A DNA stretch of 64,000 bases from Paenibacillus plantarum (GCF_013141695.1 NZ_WHNY01000064.1:1-64000), one strand, 5' to 3'. Shown: positions 1-9,330, numbered from the stretch's first letter. The notes: generated by a model from the sequence alone, not told the origin. Numbers and translations: made by a program.

Positions 1-21
1 TACGCCCGGGCGTGAAGTGAG

Positions 22-50
22 GAAATAGCGGCCTTTTTGGGCGCTATTTC
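22..50. repeat. hairpin with GAAATAGCG/CGCTATTTC arms
   Basis: A perfect 9-bp inverted repeat (22-30 with 42-50) encloses a loop rich in C and T. The same arm sequence recurs inside the larger hairpin at 29896-29924, so this is probably a fragment of the dispersed GC-rich hairpin repeat seen there. It lies just beyond the stop codon of the minus-strand gene at 85-777. It could stabilise or end that transcript, but no T-run follows on the minus strand. Confidence 0.5.
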
Positions 51-84
51 AGTGTGTGCGGTGTTGCTACTTCCTTTCCCGTCC

Positions 85-777
85 TCACCTAACCATCTGA
101 GCAGCAACTCTTGGATGCAAGTGATAGCATCTTATCCGCTGCTGCCCTTCAACCGCGGGAACGAGAAGCTGTTTCTCTTTCATCTGGTGGAGGATGTTCC
201 TGGATTTCTTAATTCCGAATTGTAAATGTTCGGATACATGACGAGGAGAGATGGCTTTTCCATGTGAGAGGGCTAGTCGACAAATTGTTTGTTCAATGAT
301 ACGTAACTCCCCATATTGATCTTGCTCCTTATGCTGTTCACTGAAATACTTCCCAATAAATTGCAGGATAATTTGCTCGCACATACGAGGACGATTCTTC
401 ACATCATCATAGGAAAAACGCAGTACTTTCCATCCATCGATCATCAAATGATTTTGACGAATGAGTCCATCAGAGAATTGTGTGCGACTGATCTCGCTGG
501 CATGCGTGGCGTACCCATCAATCTCGATAGCAAGTTTCAGCCCTTGTCGCATGTAGGCAAAATCGATATAACGAGTGCCATCGCGGAAATCCTTGACCTC
601 AAATTCTGGATGCAAATATAGAAACTCGCCTAATGCTCGCCACCACACCTGTTTCAGAAATAATCGCTCTGCATGACCATGACCTTCTAGTAATCTTCGC
701 AATCGTTCACCCTTACGTTTCCTAGTGTGCTCCTGAATGAATGCCTCATAAGAAGTATCGAATACTGACAAATCCAA
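85..777 (-). CDS. DUF559-like endonuclease-fold protein
   Basis: A 230-residue protein. Residues about 68-125 match the pattern of DUF559/Vsr-like members of the PD-(D/E)xK nuclease fold: YIDFAY, then AIEIDGYATH, then a RQN...GWKVLRF stretch. The Asp of YIDF, the Glu and Asp of EIDG and the later Arg/Lys are the expected metal-site positions. The last ~80 residues look like a winged-helix segment (SHGKAISPRHVSEHL, then KSRNILHQMKEKQLL). The start is TTG at 777, with AAAGGGG about 7 nt upstream. The gene stands alone. DNA cleavage or repair is inferred from the fold; no partner methylase or helicase is nearby. Confidence 0.6.
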   Translation of the reverse strand: MDLSVFDTSYEAFIQEHTRKRKGERLRRLLEGHGHAERLFLKQVWWRALGEFLYLHPEFEVKDFRDGTRYIDFAYMRQGLKLAIEIDGYATHASEISRTQFSDGLIRQNHLMIDGWKVLRFSYDDVKNRPRMCEQIILQFIGKYFSEQHKEQDQYGELRIIEQTICRLALSHGKAISPRHVSEHLQFGIKKSRNILHQMKEKQLLVPAVEGQQRIRCYHLHPRVAAQMVR

Positions 778-925
778 TCTCGCCCCTTTGAAAAGAAAAT
801 AAAGAAGCCGCTCCCTAGCATCAGCAGAGGCTGAACTAGAAAAGCGGCGTGTGCTTCACTACCATTTTTTAACACTTTACCATAGGTATAATGGAGTGAT
901 CAAGCTAGAAGACGTTTTGGGTCCG

Positions 926-954
926 TTGACTTGGGATTATTTAGAAATTAAGAT
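926..954 (+). promoter_or_regulatory. sigma-A type promoter for the VanW-family gene
   Basis: TTGACT at 926-931 and TAAGAT at 949-954 are separated by 17 nt. Transcription would begin near 961, just ahead of the AAAGGGGG ribosome site at 971-978. This supports the ATG at 989 over the longer reading frame that starts upstream of the promoter. Confidence 0.55.
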
Positions 955-988
955 GGGAAGAGGATATGAGAAAGGGGGCGTTCACCGG

Positions 989-1816
989 ATGAGTACACCC
1001 TTAAAACCGATCCATCGAAGTCGTGCAAGGATTTATCTAGGGATCAAAGCATATCGGTTGAAACGATATTGGGCCTGGTTATTCGATGACAAAAAGTACG
1101 CCACTCATAAACAGAGCGACATGCTCCCTCAACGAGCTTTCACGCACCGTACACCGCTTCTAAGACAGTTGAAAGATGTAGATATGTGGCTTCAGCATAA
1201 CAAAGTAATCAATTTGAAAAAGGCTGCAAAGCAGTTGAATGGCGTGATCATCCAGCCTGGTGAGACTTTTTCCTATTGGCGCTTGATTGGCAGTACACCC
1301 CGTAGGAAGGGATATGTCGATGGCATGGTGCTTTTTCACGGAAAGGTGAAGACAGGTGTAGGTGGCGGTTTATGTCAGCTTTCGAATTTGATCTATTGGA
1401 TGACGCTGCATACGCCGCTTACGATAACGGAAAGGTATCGCCACAGTTATGATGTATTTCCAGATGCGGGGAGATCTCAGCCTTTTGGGAGCGGGGCAAC
1501 GTGTTATTATAATTACTTGGATTTGCAAATTCGGAATGAGACACAAGAACCGTATCAGCTGATGATCCATGTTTCGGATACCCATTTAATTGGTGAATGG
1601 CGTACACGTAGTCGCAATCTTCATAACTATGAAATTTATGAGAAGAGCCACAGAATCACACGAGAGTACTGGGGTGGATATATTCGTCATAATGAAATTC
1701 ACCGAAGGGTACTGAATCGAGAAGGGCAGCTCTTAAGGGATGAATGGGTGACGGATAACCATGCGATTATGATGTATGAACCTTTGTTGACTGCCGGAGA
1801 TGGCAATAAAAATTGA
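989..1816 (+). CDS. VanW family protein
   Basis: A 275-residue protein matching the VanW family (Pfam VanW). The core motif VGGGLCQLSNLIYW and the following HSYDVFPD and GSGATCYYNYLDL segments are typical. The frame is open from 851, but the ATG at 989 is preferred: AAAGGGGGCG lies 9 nt upstream and a good promoter sits at 926-954, inside the longer frame. The biochemical role of VanW proteins is not settled. They were named from accessory genes in some glycopeptide-resistance clusters, but chromosomal copies are common and no other van gene is present here. No signal peptide is apparent. Confidence 0.8.
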   Translation: MSTPLKPIHRSRARIYLGIKAYRLKRYWAWLFDDKKYATHKQSDMLPQRAFTHRTPLLRQLKDVDMWLQHNKVINLKKAAKQLNGVIIQPGETFSYWRLIGSTPRRKGYVDGMVLFHGKVKTGVGGGLCQLSNLIYWMTLHTPLTITERYRHSYDVFPDAGRSQPFGSGATCYYNYLDLQIRNETQEPYQLMIHVSDTHLIGEWRTRSRNLHNYEIYEKSHRITREYWGGYIRHNEIHRRVLNREGQLLRDEWVTDNHAIMMYEPLLTAGDGNKN

Positions 1817-1902
1817 TGAAGAAATCTTAATTAAATTCATGGTGAAAATATACAAAAATGGTGATCTCTTCATTTTCATAATTGTAAAACCGAGTTACGC
1901 AC

Positions 1903-1939
1903 ATGCCCTTTCTTGCCACAAGGTAAGAAGGGCATTTTT
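1903..1939 (+). terminator. rho-independent terminator after the VanW-family gene
   Basis: ATGCCCTTTCTTGCC pairs with GGTAAGAAGGGCAT (one bulge) across a short ACAA loop, and TTTTTG follows. It separates the VanW-family gene from the germination operon. Confidence 0.75.
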
Positions 1940-1964
1940 GTTTGTGTTGACGAATAAATTTCCG

Positions 1965-1994
1965 TGAATGTGGGAAAATATGGTGTACATGTCA
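1965..1994 (+). promoter_or_regulatory. possible sigma-G promoter of the germination operon
   Basis: TGAATG (1965-1970) and CATGTCA (1988-1994), 17 nt apart, resemble the forespore sigma-G pattern (TGnATA and CATnnTA), the known regulator of gerA-type operons in Bacillus. The implied start of transcription is close to the first ATG at 2002, so translation may begin a few codons later. The assignment is by eye. Confidence 0.35.
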
Positions 1995-2001
1995 TATCGG
2001 A

Positions 2002-3552
2002 ATGGTGGTGGAAGACGGGGTGTTGATTCGGAGATGGTTAAAAGGGATAAAATCAGATCCAATCATGAAATCATCCGTGCCTCTAAATCAATCGATTTCA
2101 GGAGTACTTGACGATGATATTACCACGATTCAAGAGTTCTTTACTTTTGCACCAGATCTTTGTATACGTCAGTTTCAATTAAAAACCGGAGATAATGCCG
2201 TTTTGGTTTATTTGGAAGGGCTCATTGATAAATCTGCCATTAATAATAACATCTTATATCCGCTGATGTATGAGGTCGAGTCGATAAGCGATATTGGGTC
2301 CTCTTCCATTTCGATTGCAAAAACAGATGTTGCCACCTTATGGTCAGATCTTGAAAATGCGATTTTTCAGGGTAAAAGCATCCTTCTCATTCATGGACAG
2401 ATGCGCTCAGTTATTTTACACACACAAGGCTGGCCTCAAAGAGCAATTAAAGAGCCCCAAATCGAATCCACTTTAAAGGGGTCACATCAAGGATTTGTCG
2501 AGACATCAGGGCAAAACATTGCCTTAATCAGACGTTATCTTCCAAATCGCGAACTGAAAATAAAAGAATACAACATCGGATCTCGGGGAAATACGAGAGT
2601 GTCTATGATGTATCTGGAAGATGTTGTGCAACCTGATTTCGTGACAGAAATGGAGGGCCGACTACTTCAAGTTAATGTGGATGCCATATTAAATACGGGT
2701 GAATTAGCGGAGTTTATTGAAGATCATCCGATTAGCCTATTCCCACAGTTGATCATGACGGAACGCCCGGATTCTGCAGCAGCCCATATTTTGCAAGGAA
2801 GAATAGTAGTCGTTGTCGACCACTCCCCTAGTGTAATCGTGGCTCCTGTAACATTCGCATCCTTCTTTCAAAGTGTTGATGATTACAGTAATCGCTGGCT
2901 CATAGCCAGTTTCCTACGTTTATTGCGCTTTCTAGCTTTAATTACAACGATCTCTCTATCGGCTGTATATATAGCCATTGTTTCGTTTCATTATGAAGTA
3001 CTGCCTTTGGCTTTGTTGATATCGATTGGAGAATCCAGAGCAAAAGTTCCTTTTCCTCCGATTGTAGAAGCGTTTCTAATGGAGCTTGCGTTAGAGATGC
3101 TGAGGGAGGCGGGGTTACGTCTACCAGGCCCTATCGGCCAAACGATAGGTGTCGTCGGGGGTATTGTCATCGGTCAGGCGGCCGTGCAAGCGGGAATTGT
3201 GAGTAATATTATGGTTATTATCGTTGCCATAACGGCCATTTCCTCTTTTATTATACCTGATTATGATATGTCATCCTCTTTACGGTTGCTGCGCTTTCCG
3301 ATGATGCTTTTGGCCGCAGTATTCGGTATGGTAGGCATTGTGATTGGACTGATGATTATAGGTGCTCACCTGATTTCAATGGAATCATTTGGCATATCCT
3401 ATGGAAGTCCGATTGCGCCCATCCGATTGTCTGATTGGAAAGACGTGTGGATTCGACTCCCGATGTGGAAGATGAAAAAGCGTCCGGTCTCGGCCCATCC
3501 TACGCAACTTATAAGACAGGGGGCAAACAGAGAAGGTGAAGATCAGTCATGA
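2002..3552 (+). CDS. GerA-family spore germination protein (A subunit)
   Basis: A 516-residue GerA-family protein, the A subunit of a germinant receptor in the spore inner membrane. Residues ~1-290 form the soluble domain. The rest is membrane-embedded with the hallmark stretches PFPPIVEAFLMELALEMLREAG and LPGPIGQTIG...GQAAV. In Bacillus, A subunits oligomerise and are thought to form the nutrient-gated ion path. The stop overlaps the next ATG (ATGA), the usual coupling of A to B. The start is uncertain: ATG 2002, GTG 2005/2008 or TTG 2023 are possible, and none has an ideal ribosome site. The arrangement recalls the gerK/gerA operons; the nutrient cannot be told from sequence. Confidence 0.9.
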   Translation: MVVEDGVLIRRWLKGIKSDPIMKSSVPLNQSISGVLDDDITTIQEFFTFAPDLCIRQFQLKTGDNAVLVYLEGLIDKSAINNNILYPLMYEVESISDIGSSSISIAKTDVATLWSDLENAIFQGKSILLIHGQMRSVILHTQGWPQRAIKEPQIESTLKGSHQGFVETSGQNIALIRRYLPNRELKIKEYNIGSRGNTRVSMMYLEDVVQPDFVTEMEGRLLQVNVDAILNTGELAEFIEDHPISLFPQLIMTERPDSAAAHILQGRIVVVVDHSPSVIVAPVTFASFFQSVDDYSNRWLIASFLRLLRFLALITTISLSAVYIAIVSFHYEVLPLALLISIGESRAKVPFPPIVEAFLMELALEMLREAGLRLPGPIGQTIGVVGGIVIGQAAVQAGIVSNIMVIIVAITAISSFIIPDYDMSSSLRLLRFPMMLLAAVFGMVGIVIGLMIIGAHLISMESFGISYGSPIAPIRLSDWKDVWIRLPMWKMKKRPVSAHPTQLIRQGANREGEDQS

Positions 3553-4649
3553 AAAAGTATACGTTTAATCAACTTTCTTTGATCCAATACATTTTAATTA
3601 TTTTTGAAACGCAAGTCGGCATCGGTATCTTATCCATTCCCCGAGATTTAGCTATTACTGCTGGTACGGATGGCTGGATATCCATTGTATTAGGTTCGAT
3701 TTTGTCGACACTAGTAAGTTTAGTTGTCATTCGAATTATGAATAAAAACCCCGAATCTACGCTGTTCGAGCTATTATCACACTACTTTGGGACGATGGTG
3801 GGTAAAAGTATTTCTGTTCTTTGGATTTTGTATACGGCTTATGCAGCAAGTGTGGTATTGTTCTCAACCGTCTATATCGTAAAGCTATGGATTGTACCTG
3901 ATATACAGGCATTTATCTTGATGATCCTGTTTATCATCCCGATCTATATCATTACCAAGCATGGAATAAGGGTAATCGGACTCTTTGCAGAGCTCGTCTT
4001 TACTATCTCGTTGTGGATGCCATTCTTGTTGTTATTTGCCTTAAAAGATACCCATTGGCTATTTCTACTTCCCATCGGTAAAGAAGGCTTGATGCCCATT
4101 TTGTCTACCGTAAAACCAACCATCCTGTCTTTTCTTGGATTTGAACTTGCTTTCATGTTATTTCCTTTTCTAAAGGACAAGAAATCCGCGTCCAAAGGTA
4201 TTATCATTGGAAACTCGTTATCCATGATTGTTTTTGTAATCGTAACCGTAATTTGTTTTGTTAGATTCTCTCCTGATGAGATCAAAGATTACGCCTATCC
4301 CACACTCAGCCTACTGAAGCTCATCCAATTACCATTTCTAGAGAGGTTGGAAATCATTTTTCTTTCCGTTTATTTATTTACACTGTTCATGACGATCATT
4401 CCCTACTTGTATACAGCTGTACTAGGTGCAAGTAAATTAGTAGGCAAACAGGATCATCGGAATATGTTGCGAATCGTCGTGTGCCTCTGGTTATGCTCAT
4501 CCTTCTTTTTTGTCCCTTCTTCTTCCCAAATCAATCAAATGGGTAAATCGTGGGGGATGGCAGGTACTTATTTCGCGTATGTGTTTCCTGTTTTCCTTTG
4601 GATCTACGGATGGTTCTTCCATCCCACTAGAAAGGCGCAAAAGCAATGA
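3549..4649 (+). CDS. spore germination permease (GerKB-type B subunit), copy 1
   Basis: A 366-residue integral membrane protein of the spore germination permease family (GerAB/GerKB, an APC-superfamily relative) with about ten hydrophobic segments. The N-terminus (FNQLSLIQYILIIFETQVGIGILSIPRDL) is the characteristic first helix. B subunits are the nutrient-binding component in Bacillus receptors. It overlaps the A gene by 4 nt upstream and the C gene by 4 nt downstream. A closely similar second copy lies at 5797-6897 and has the same length. Confidence 0.92.
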   Translation: MKKYTFNQLSLIQYILIIFETQVGIGILSIPRDLAITAGTDGWISIVLGSILSTLVSLVVIRIMNKNPESTLFELLSHYFGTMVGKSISVLWILYTAYAASVVLFSTVYIVKLWIVPDIQAFILMILFIIPIYIITKHGIRVIGLFAELVFTISLWMPFLLLFALKDTHWLFLLPIGKEGLMPILSTVKPTILSFLGFELAFMLFPFLKDKKSASKGIIIGNSLSMIVFVIVTVICFVRFSPDEIKDYAYPTLSLLKLIQLPFLERLEIIFLSVYLFTLFMTIIPYLYTAVLGASKLVGKQDHRNMLRIVVCLWLCSSFFFVPSSSQINQMGKSWGMAGTYFAYVFPVFLWIYGWFFHPTRKAQKQ

Positions 4650-5764
4650 AAAACGTGAGAAACATAGTATTGATTGGGGTAGCTGTATTATGTTTAATGG
4701 GGTGCGGTAAAGAAGTATATATTGAAAATCAACGGTTTATGATTGCAGAAGGTATAGACCTTGATGAAGATAATAAGTTTGTCATTTACACAGCAAGTCC
4801 AGTCTTCAGTAAAGAAGCTACAAATAAATATAAAATCACAACGGCAACTGCGGATACGTTACGTATAGGTAAGAAAAAACTCGAGTCGAGAATAAGCGGT
4901 AGTTTTGGGCCAGGAAAATTGCAAAGTATTCTTATAGGAAAAAAATTATTGCAGCAAATCGATGTATTACCCTATCTTGATGTCTTCTTTCGCGATCCAA
5001 AAAATGAAATTAATGCAAATATGATCGTGGTTGATGGGTCTGTGAAAGATGTTATGTATGCCAATACGAGTGATAAAGGGGAACTGGGCAGCGTACTCAA
5101 ACTAATGGTAGAAAGCGCATATAAATCCAGAATTTCAGTACTGACTACACTGCAGAAATACCATCAGCAAAAGTTGGATACTGCAATAACACCAAGCATA
5201 ACTGAAATGAAAGTAGACAAGGGGGAACTTGTCATTACAGGAACCACTCTTTTACATAAAGATGGTACCTATGCAACTTCTTTGAATAATCAAGAAAGTT
5301 CTCTGCTGTTATTGTTGCAGCACAATACGAAGAATCCCATACCGTTAACATTTCACCTTCCTTCTGAGATGTTTCATACGGACGAAGAAATGTCTTATGT
5401 GAGTTTCAATATAAACAAGGTAAATGTCAACATGAAGCACAAGTTTGAAGGAAGTCATCTTACAGTCGATGTCTTGATGAAAGTTCAGATCGATTTAATG
5501 GAACGTATGTTTGATTTAGACATGGAGCAACAGAGCAGACAGTTAGAACGAGCGATTGCAGAAGAACTAACGAAAGAATGCCAAGATCTAATCAAGAAAG
5601 CAGGAAAGTATCAAGTCTATCCATTTGGTTTAGGGATTTATATAAGATCACATGATTATAAAAACTGGAAAAAGATCGAGGATAACTGGGGGCAAGTAAT
5701 CTCTGATGCCATAATAAATATGTCAACGCAAGTTAACATCAAAAATATCGGTGTTTCCAAATAA
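4646..5764 (+). CDS. Ger(x)C family spore germination lipoprotein, copy 1
   Basis: A 372-residue Ger(x)C-family protein. The N-terminus is a lipoprotein signal (IVLIGVAVLCLMGC) with Cys 20 as the lipidation site, placing the protein on the outer face of the spore inner membrane. The family's mature C-terminal part is recognisable (HDYKNWKKIEDNW near the end). C subunits are required for receptor assembly. It starts inside the stop of copy-1 B. The paralogue at 6894-8015 is alignable along its whole length. Confidence 0.92.
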   Translation: MKNVRNIVLIGVAVLCLMGCGKEVYIENQRFMIAEGIDLDEDNKFVIYTASPVFSKEATNKYKITTATADTLRIGKKKLESRISGSFGPGKLQSILIGKKLLQQIDVLPYLDVFFRDPKNEINANMIVVDGSVKDVMYANTSDKGELGSVLKLMVESAYKSRISVLTTLQKYHQQKLDTAITPSITEMKVDKGELVITGTTLLHKDGTYATSLNNQESSLLLLLQHNTKNPIPLTFHLPSEMFHTDEEMSYVSFNINKVNVNMKHKFEGSHLTVDVLMKVQIDLMERMFDLDMEQQSRQLERAIAEELTKECQDLIKKAGKYQVYPFGLGIYIRSHDYKNWKKIEDNWGQVISDAIINMSTQVNIKNIGVSK

Positions 5765-5796
5765 AGCTAAGCAGAAGAAAAAAAGGGGGGGGATTA

Positions 5797-6897
5797 ATGA
5801 ATAAATATTCGTTCAATCAAATCTCCTTGATCCAATATATCCTTATCATTTTTGAAACCCAAGTTGGGATTGGTATCCTATCTTTGCCTCGCGATTTAGT
5901 GAATACGGCTGGAACTGACGGATGGATATCAATTGTATTGGGGTGGATGATGTCTACGCTATTAAGCTTAGTTATCATTCGTATTATGGCAAAAAATCCC
6001 GAACACACGTTATTCGAACTCTTATCTAAATACTTTGGTAAGTGGGTGGGAAAAGGTCTAGCAGCCGTATGGATTCTATTAGCGGTATATGCAGCAAGTA
6101 TCGTTATGTTTTCAACCATTCATATCATCAAAATATGGATTGTACAGGAAGTAAGGAACTATATCTTAATGATCCTGTTTGTCATTCCCATCTATATGAT
6201 TACCAAGCAAGGGATAAGGATGATTGGACTCTTCGCTGAGCTTGTTTGTTTTGTTACTTTGTGGATACCTTTTTTATTGTTATTTGCACTAAGGGATATC
6301 CAATGGATGTATCTTTTTCCAATAGGAAAAGAAGGCGTGCTTCCCATTCTGTCTGGCGTGAAATCAACCATATTTTCTTTTATTGGATTTGAACTAACTT
6401 TCATTCTTTATCCGTTTCTTAAGGACAAGAAATCCGCATCCAAGGGAATTGTGATTGCAAATTCATTAACGATGATGGTCTATGTTGCCGTTACAATTGA
6501 ATGTTTTATTAGATTCTCTCCCAAAGAAGTCACGGATTATGTATATCCCGTACTCAATTTATTGAAAGTTATCCAATTACCTTTTATTGAACGGTTGGAG
6601 ATTATATGTCTCAGCTTTTATTTGTTTATCCTATTTATGACGATGATTCCTTATCTCTATGCGGCTGCATTAGGAATAACTCAATTATTAGGCAAACAGG
6701 ATCATCGGTATGCATTACGAGTCATTTTATTCGTATGGGTATTAATTCCATTCTTTTTTGTACCCAATTCTTCTCAAATCACTCGGATGGCTAACTCGTG
6801 GGGACTGGCCGGTATATGCAGTGCTTTCATATTACCACTTGTTCTATGGATGTACGGATGGATTTTTCATTTCGTTAGAAAGGAATCCAAACAATGA
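5797..6897 (+). CDS. spore germination permease (GerKB-type B subunit), copy 2
   Basis: A 366-residue germination permease, the same length as the B subunit at 3549-4649 and clearly its paralogue. Stretches such as NQISLIQYILIIFETQVGIGIL and FLKDKKSASKG are almost unchanged. AAGGGGGGG stands just upstream of the ATG. It is preceded by a 32-nt gap after the first C subunit and overlaps the second C subunit by 4 nt, so B2 and C2 look like a tandem duplication of B1 and C1. No second A subunit follows. Confidence 0.92.
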   Translation: MNKYSFNQISLIQYILIIFETQVGIGILSLPRDLVNTAGTDGWISIVLGWMMSTLLSLVIIRIMAKNPEHTLFELLSKYFGKWVGKGLAAVWILLAVYAASIVMFSTIHIIKIWIVQEVRNYILMILFVIPIYMITKQGIRMIGLFAELVCFVTLWIPFLLLFALRDIQWMYLFPIGKEGVLPILSGVKSTIFSFIGFELTFILYPFLKDKKSASKGIVIANSLTMMVYVAVTIECFIRFSPKEVTDYVYPVLNLLKVIQLPFIERLEIICLSFYLFILFMTMIPYLYAAALGITQLLGKQDHRYALRVILFVWVLIPFFFVPNSSQITRMANSWGLAGICSAFILPLVLWMYGWIFHFVRKESKQ

Positions 6898-8015
6898 AGA
6901 ATTTTAAGCCTATTTCGTTAACATTGGTCGTTTTAATGATTGTATCAGGGTGTGGTAAAGCCATATATATAGAGAATCAACAGTTTGTACTTACAGAAGC
7001 TATTGATTTTGACGAAAATAATAAGTTAGTCGTTTACACGTCAACGCCTGTTTTCAATAAAGAAGCCAAAGATAGATTTAAAATCACTTTCTCAAGGGCT
7101 GACACGATGCGTAAATCCAAAGGGGAAATTGATAGTAAGACGAGCGGCAGACTTGCTTATGGAAAATCTCAAAATGTTCTCATAGGAAAAAAACTGCTGC
7201 AGCAAAGAAACGCACTTCCCTATTTAGATGTTCTCTTCCGGGATTCTCGAAATGAGATCAATGCGAATGTGATTGTGATTGATGGAACCGTTAAAGATGT
7301 CATGTATACGAACATGAGCGATAAAGGCCGAATCGCCAGCGTGATCAAAGATCTTGTAGAGAGTACGTATAAGAGCAGGGTTAGTGTGCAAACTTCACTG
7401 CAGAAATTTCATTTACAAGTAAAGGATAAAGGAATGACGCCTGTACTAACTGAAATGAAACCAGAGAAAAATGAACTCGCTATTACAGGTACCACGCTTT
7501 TACACAAAGATGGGACCTACGCGGCTTCTTTGAATCATCAAGAGACTTCGCTGCTCATCTTATTGCAAGGCGACTCGAAAAACAGCATACCATTAACGTT
7601 TCACATTCCTCCTGACTTGTTCGATACGAGCAAAGAATCGTCCTTTGTGAGCTTTAACATCAAAAAAGCTAATCCAAAGATCAAAGCGAAGTTCGAAGAA
7701 GATGACCATTTGACAATCGATATTCCGATGAAGGTTCAGATCGATTTGACAGAGCGGTTGTTTCCTCTAGATGTAGATGAGAAGAAAAAAGAACTAGAAC
7801 GAGCCATTGAAATCGAGTTGCAGAAAGCATGCGAGACTTTAATCAAGAAAGCTCAAAAATACCAATTAGATCCCTTTCAGTTTGGCGTTCATGTACGTGC
7901 ATTCCACTATAAAGACTGGAAGAAGATAGAGGATAATTGGGGAAAAGTGTTAGCTGAAGCAACAGTCCATATTTCACCTAAGGTGATCATCAAAAGCATT
8001 GGAGTTCTAGAATAG
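6894..8015 (+). CDS. Ger(x)C family spore germination lipoprotein, copy 2
   Basis: A 373-residue Ger(x)C lipoprotein with lipobox VSGC (Cys 20), colinear with the first C subunit. Conserved blocks include IGKKLLQQ, NEINANVIVIDG and TLLHKDGTYA. It ends the operon. No convincing terminator was seen between it and the leuB promoter, only the 6-bp hairpin ATAGGT-gaa-ACCTAT at 8032-8046. Together with copy-2 B it could combine with the single A subunit into a second receptor of different specificity; that is an inference from gene order. Confidence 0.9.
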   Translation: MKNFKPISLTLVVLMIVSGCGKAIYIENQQFVLTEAIDFDENNKLVVYTSTPVFNKEAKDRFKITFSRADTMRKSKGEIDSKTSGRLAYGKSQNVLIGKKLLQQRNALPYLDVLFRDSRNEINANVIVIDGTVKDVMYTNMSDKGRIASVIKDLVESTYKSRVSVQTSLQKFHLQVKDKGMTPVLTEMKPEKNELAITGTTLLHKDGTYAASLNHQETSLLILLQGDSKNSIPLTFHIPPDLFDTSKESSFVSFNIKKANPKIKAKFEEDDHLTIDIPMKVQIDLTERLFPLDVDEKKKELERAIEIELQKACETLIKKAQKYQLDPFQFGVHVRAFHYKDWKKIEDNWGKVLAEATVHISPKVIIKSIGVLE

Positions 8016-8087
8016 TCATTGAGAAATGTTAATAGGTGAAACCTATAAACGCGATAGATTTTATATCTAAAGAAGAGAGTCTCCTTA

Positions 8088-8096
8088 TGGTACAAT
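8088..8096 (+). promoter_or_regulatory. extended -10 promoter for leuB
   Basis: TGG followed by TACAAT (8091-8096) makes an extended -10 box. The -35 region (about 8068-8073, TAAAGA) is poor. It lies 69 nt ahead of the leuB start. No T-box or leucine leader peptide was recognised between them. Confidence 0.45.
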
Positions 8097-8164
8097 GAGT
8101 TCAGGATATAACGATAGGAATGCTAACGAACTAGGTTTGCTAAAATAAGGAGTGAATGATTGTC

Positions 8165-9244
8165 ATGGCTGATGTTAAAAAAATTGCGGTAATCGCTGGG
8201 GACGGTATTGGTCCAGAAGTCGTTGCAGAAGCAGAAAAAGTATTGAAACGTACCGAAGAATTATTCGGATATCAATTTGAAACAGAACACGCGCTTTTCG
8301 GCGGTATCGCAATCGATGAGAAAGGTACACCGCTTCCGGAAGAAACGTTGAAAGTTTGTCAATCCGCAGATGCTGTACTTCTTGGAGCCGTTGGTGGTCC
8401 GAAATGGGACAACAATTCCAAAGAGCTTCGTCCTGAAACAGGTCTTCTAGGTATTCGTAAAGCGCTTGGCTTGTTCTCCAACATTCGTCCTGCGTTCATC
8501 TTCGATTGCTTGAAAGAAGCTTCCACATTGAAACCAGAAGTTCTTGAAGGCACGGATTTGATCGTTGTTCGTGAGTTGACTGGTGGTATTTACTTCGGTG
8601 AGAAATTCCGTCGTGAAACAGCTAACGGCCAAGAAGCGGTTGATACTTGTGCATATAACGTAACTGAAATCGAGCGTATCGCACGTCAAGCGTTTGAAAT
8701 TGCGCAAACACGTCGTAAGAAGCTTGCTTCCGTTGACAAAGCGAACGTTCTTGAAACATCCCGCCTATGGCGCGAAACGGTTAACCGTATCGCGGCTGAC
8801 TACCCAGATGTTGAGCTAGAGCACGTATTGGTTGATAACTGTGCGATGCAATTGCTTCGCCGTCCGTCCAGCTTCGATGTTATCGTAACAGAGAACATGT
8901 TCGGCGACATCTTGAGTGACGAAGCAGCGATGCTGACAGGCTCCATCGGGATGCTAGCATCCGCTTCCCTTGGCGAAGGCGCATTCGGCTTGTACGAGCC
9001 GGTACACGGTTCTGCACCTGATATCGCAGGTCAAGGTATCTCCAACCCAATCGCAACCATCCTTTCCGTTGCCTTGATGTTCCGTTTGACTTTCGGTTAC
9101 CACGAAGCTGCGGATTCCATTGAGCGCGCAGTGAAAGAAGTCTTGGACGCTGGTCACCGCACAGGCGACATCGCAGTGGATAAGAGCACAGCGATCGGTA
9201 CGCTGGCAATGGGTCAACTGATTGTTGACGCAATGCGCAAATAA
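8165..9244 (+). CDS. leuB: 3-isopropylmalate dehydrogenase
   Basis: LeuB oxidises and decarboxylates 3-isopropylmalate with NAD+ in leucine biosynthesis. The N-terminal GDGIGPEV, the substrate-loop RELTGGIYFG and the signature NMFGDILSDEAAMLTGSIGMLASASLG are all present. The full length of about 359 residues fits the family. The ATG at 8165 (MADVKKIAVIAGDG) is preferred: the in-frame ATG at 8156 is only 3 nt from the GGAG core. The codon choice is noticeably biased (many CGT and GAA codons), as in well-expressed genes. It stands alone, without leuA, leuC or leuD nearby. Confidence 0.96.
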   Translation: MADVKKIAVIAGDGIGPEVVAEAEKVLKRTEELFGYQFETEHALFGGIAIDEKGTPLPEETLKVCQSADAVLLGAVGGPKWDNNSKELRPETGLLGIRKALGLFSNIRPAFIFDCLKEASTLKPEVLEGTDLIVVRELTGGIYFGEKFRRETANGQEAVDTCAYNVTEIERIARQAFEIAQTRRKKLASVDKANVLETSRLWRETVNRIAADYPDVELEHVLVDNCAMQLLRRPSSFDVIVTENMFGDILSDEAAMLTGSIGMLASASLGEGAFGLYEPVHGSAPDIAGQGISNPIATILSVALMFRLTFGYHEAADSIERAVKEVLDAGHRTGDIAVDKSTAIGTLAMGQLIVDAMRK

Positions 9245-9256
9245 TCATACAAATAA

Positions 9257-9304
9257 GCTCGCACTTTCGAAGCAAGTTTGCTTCGGGAATGCGGGCTTTT
9301 TTTT
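9257..9304 (+). terminator. rho-independent terminator after leuB
   Basis: A long hairpin, GCTCGCA...CGAAGCAA paired with TTGCTTCG...TGCGGGC, is followed by eight T residues. Confidence 0.88.
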
Positions 9305-9330
9305 AATAGCAAGATGAGGGAAGGGATCCA

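Noticed and set aside
989..1816. Glycopeptide-resistance locus suggested by VanW
   Set aside because: No vanA/B ligase, vanH, vanX, vanR or vanS nearby; VanW-family genes are common outside resistance clusters.
8016..8164. T-box or leucine attenuator ahead of leuB
   Set aside because: No T-box sequence, specifier hairpin, Leu-rich leader peptide or terminator was seen in the short leader.
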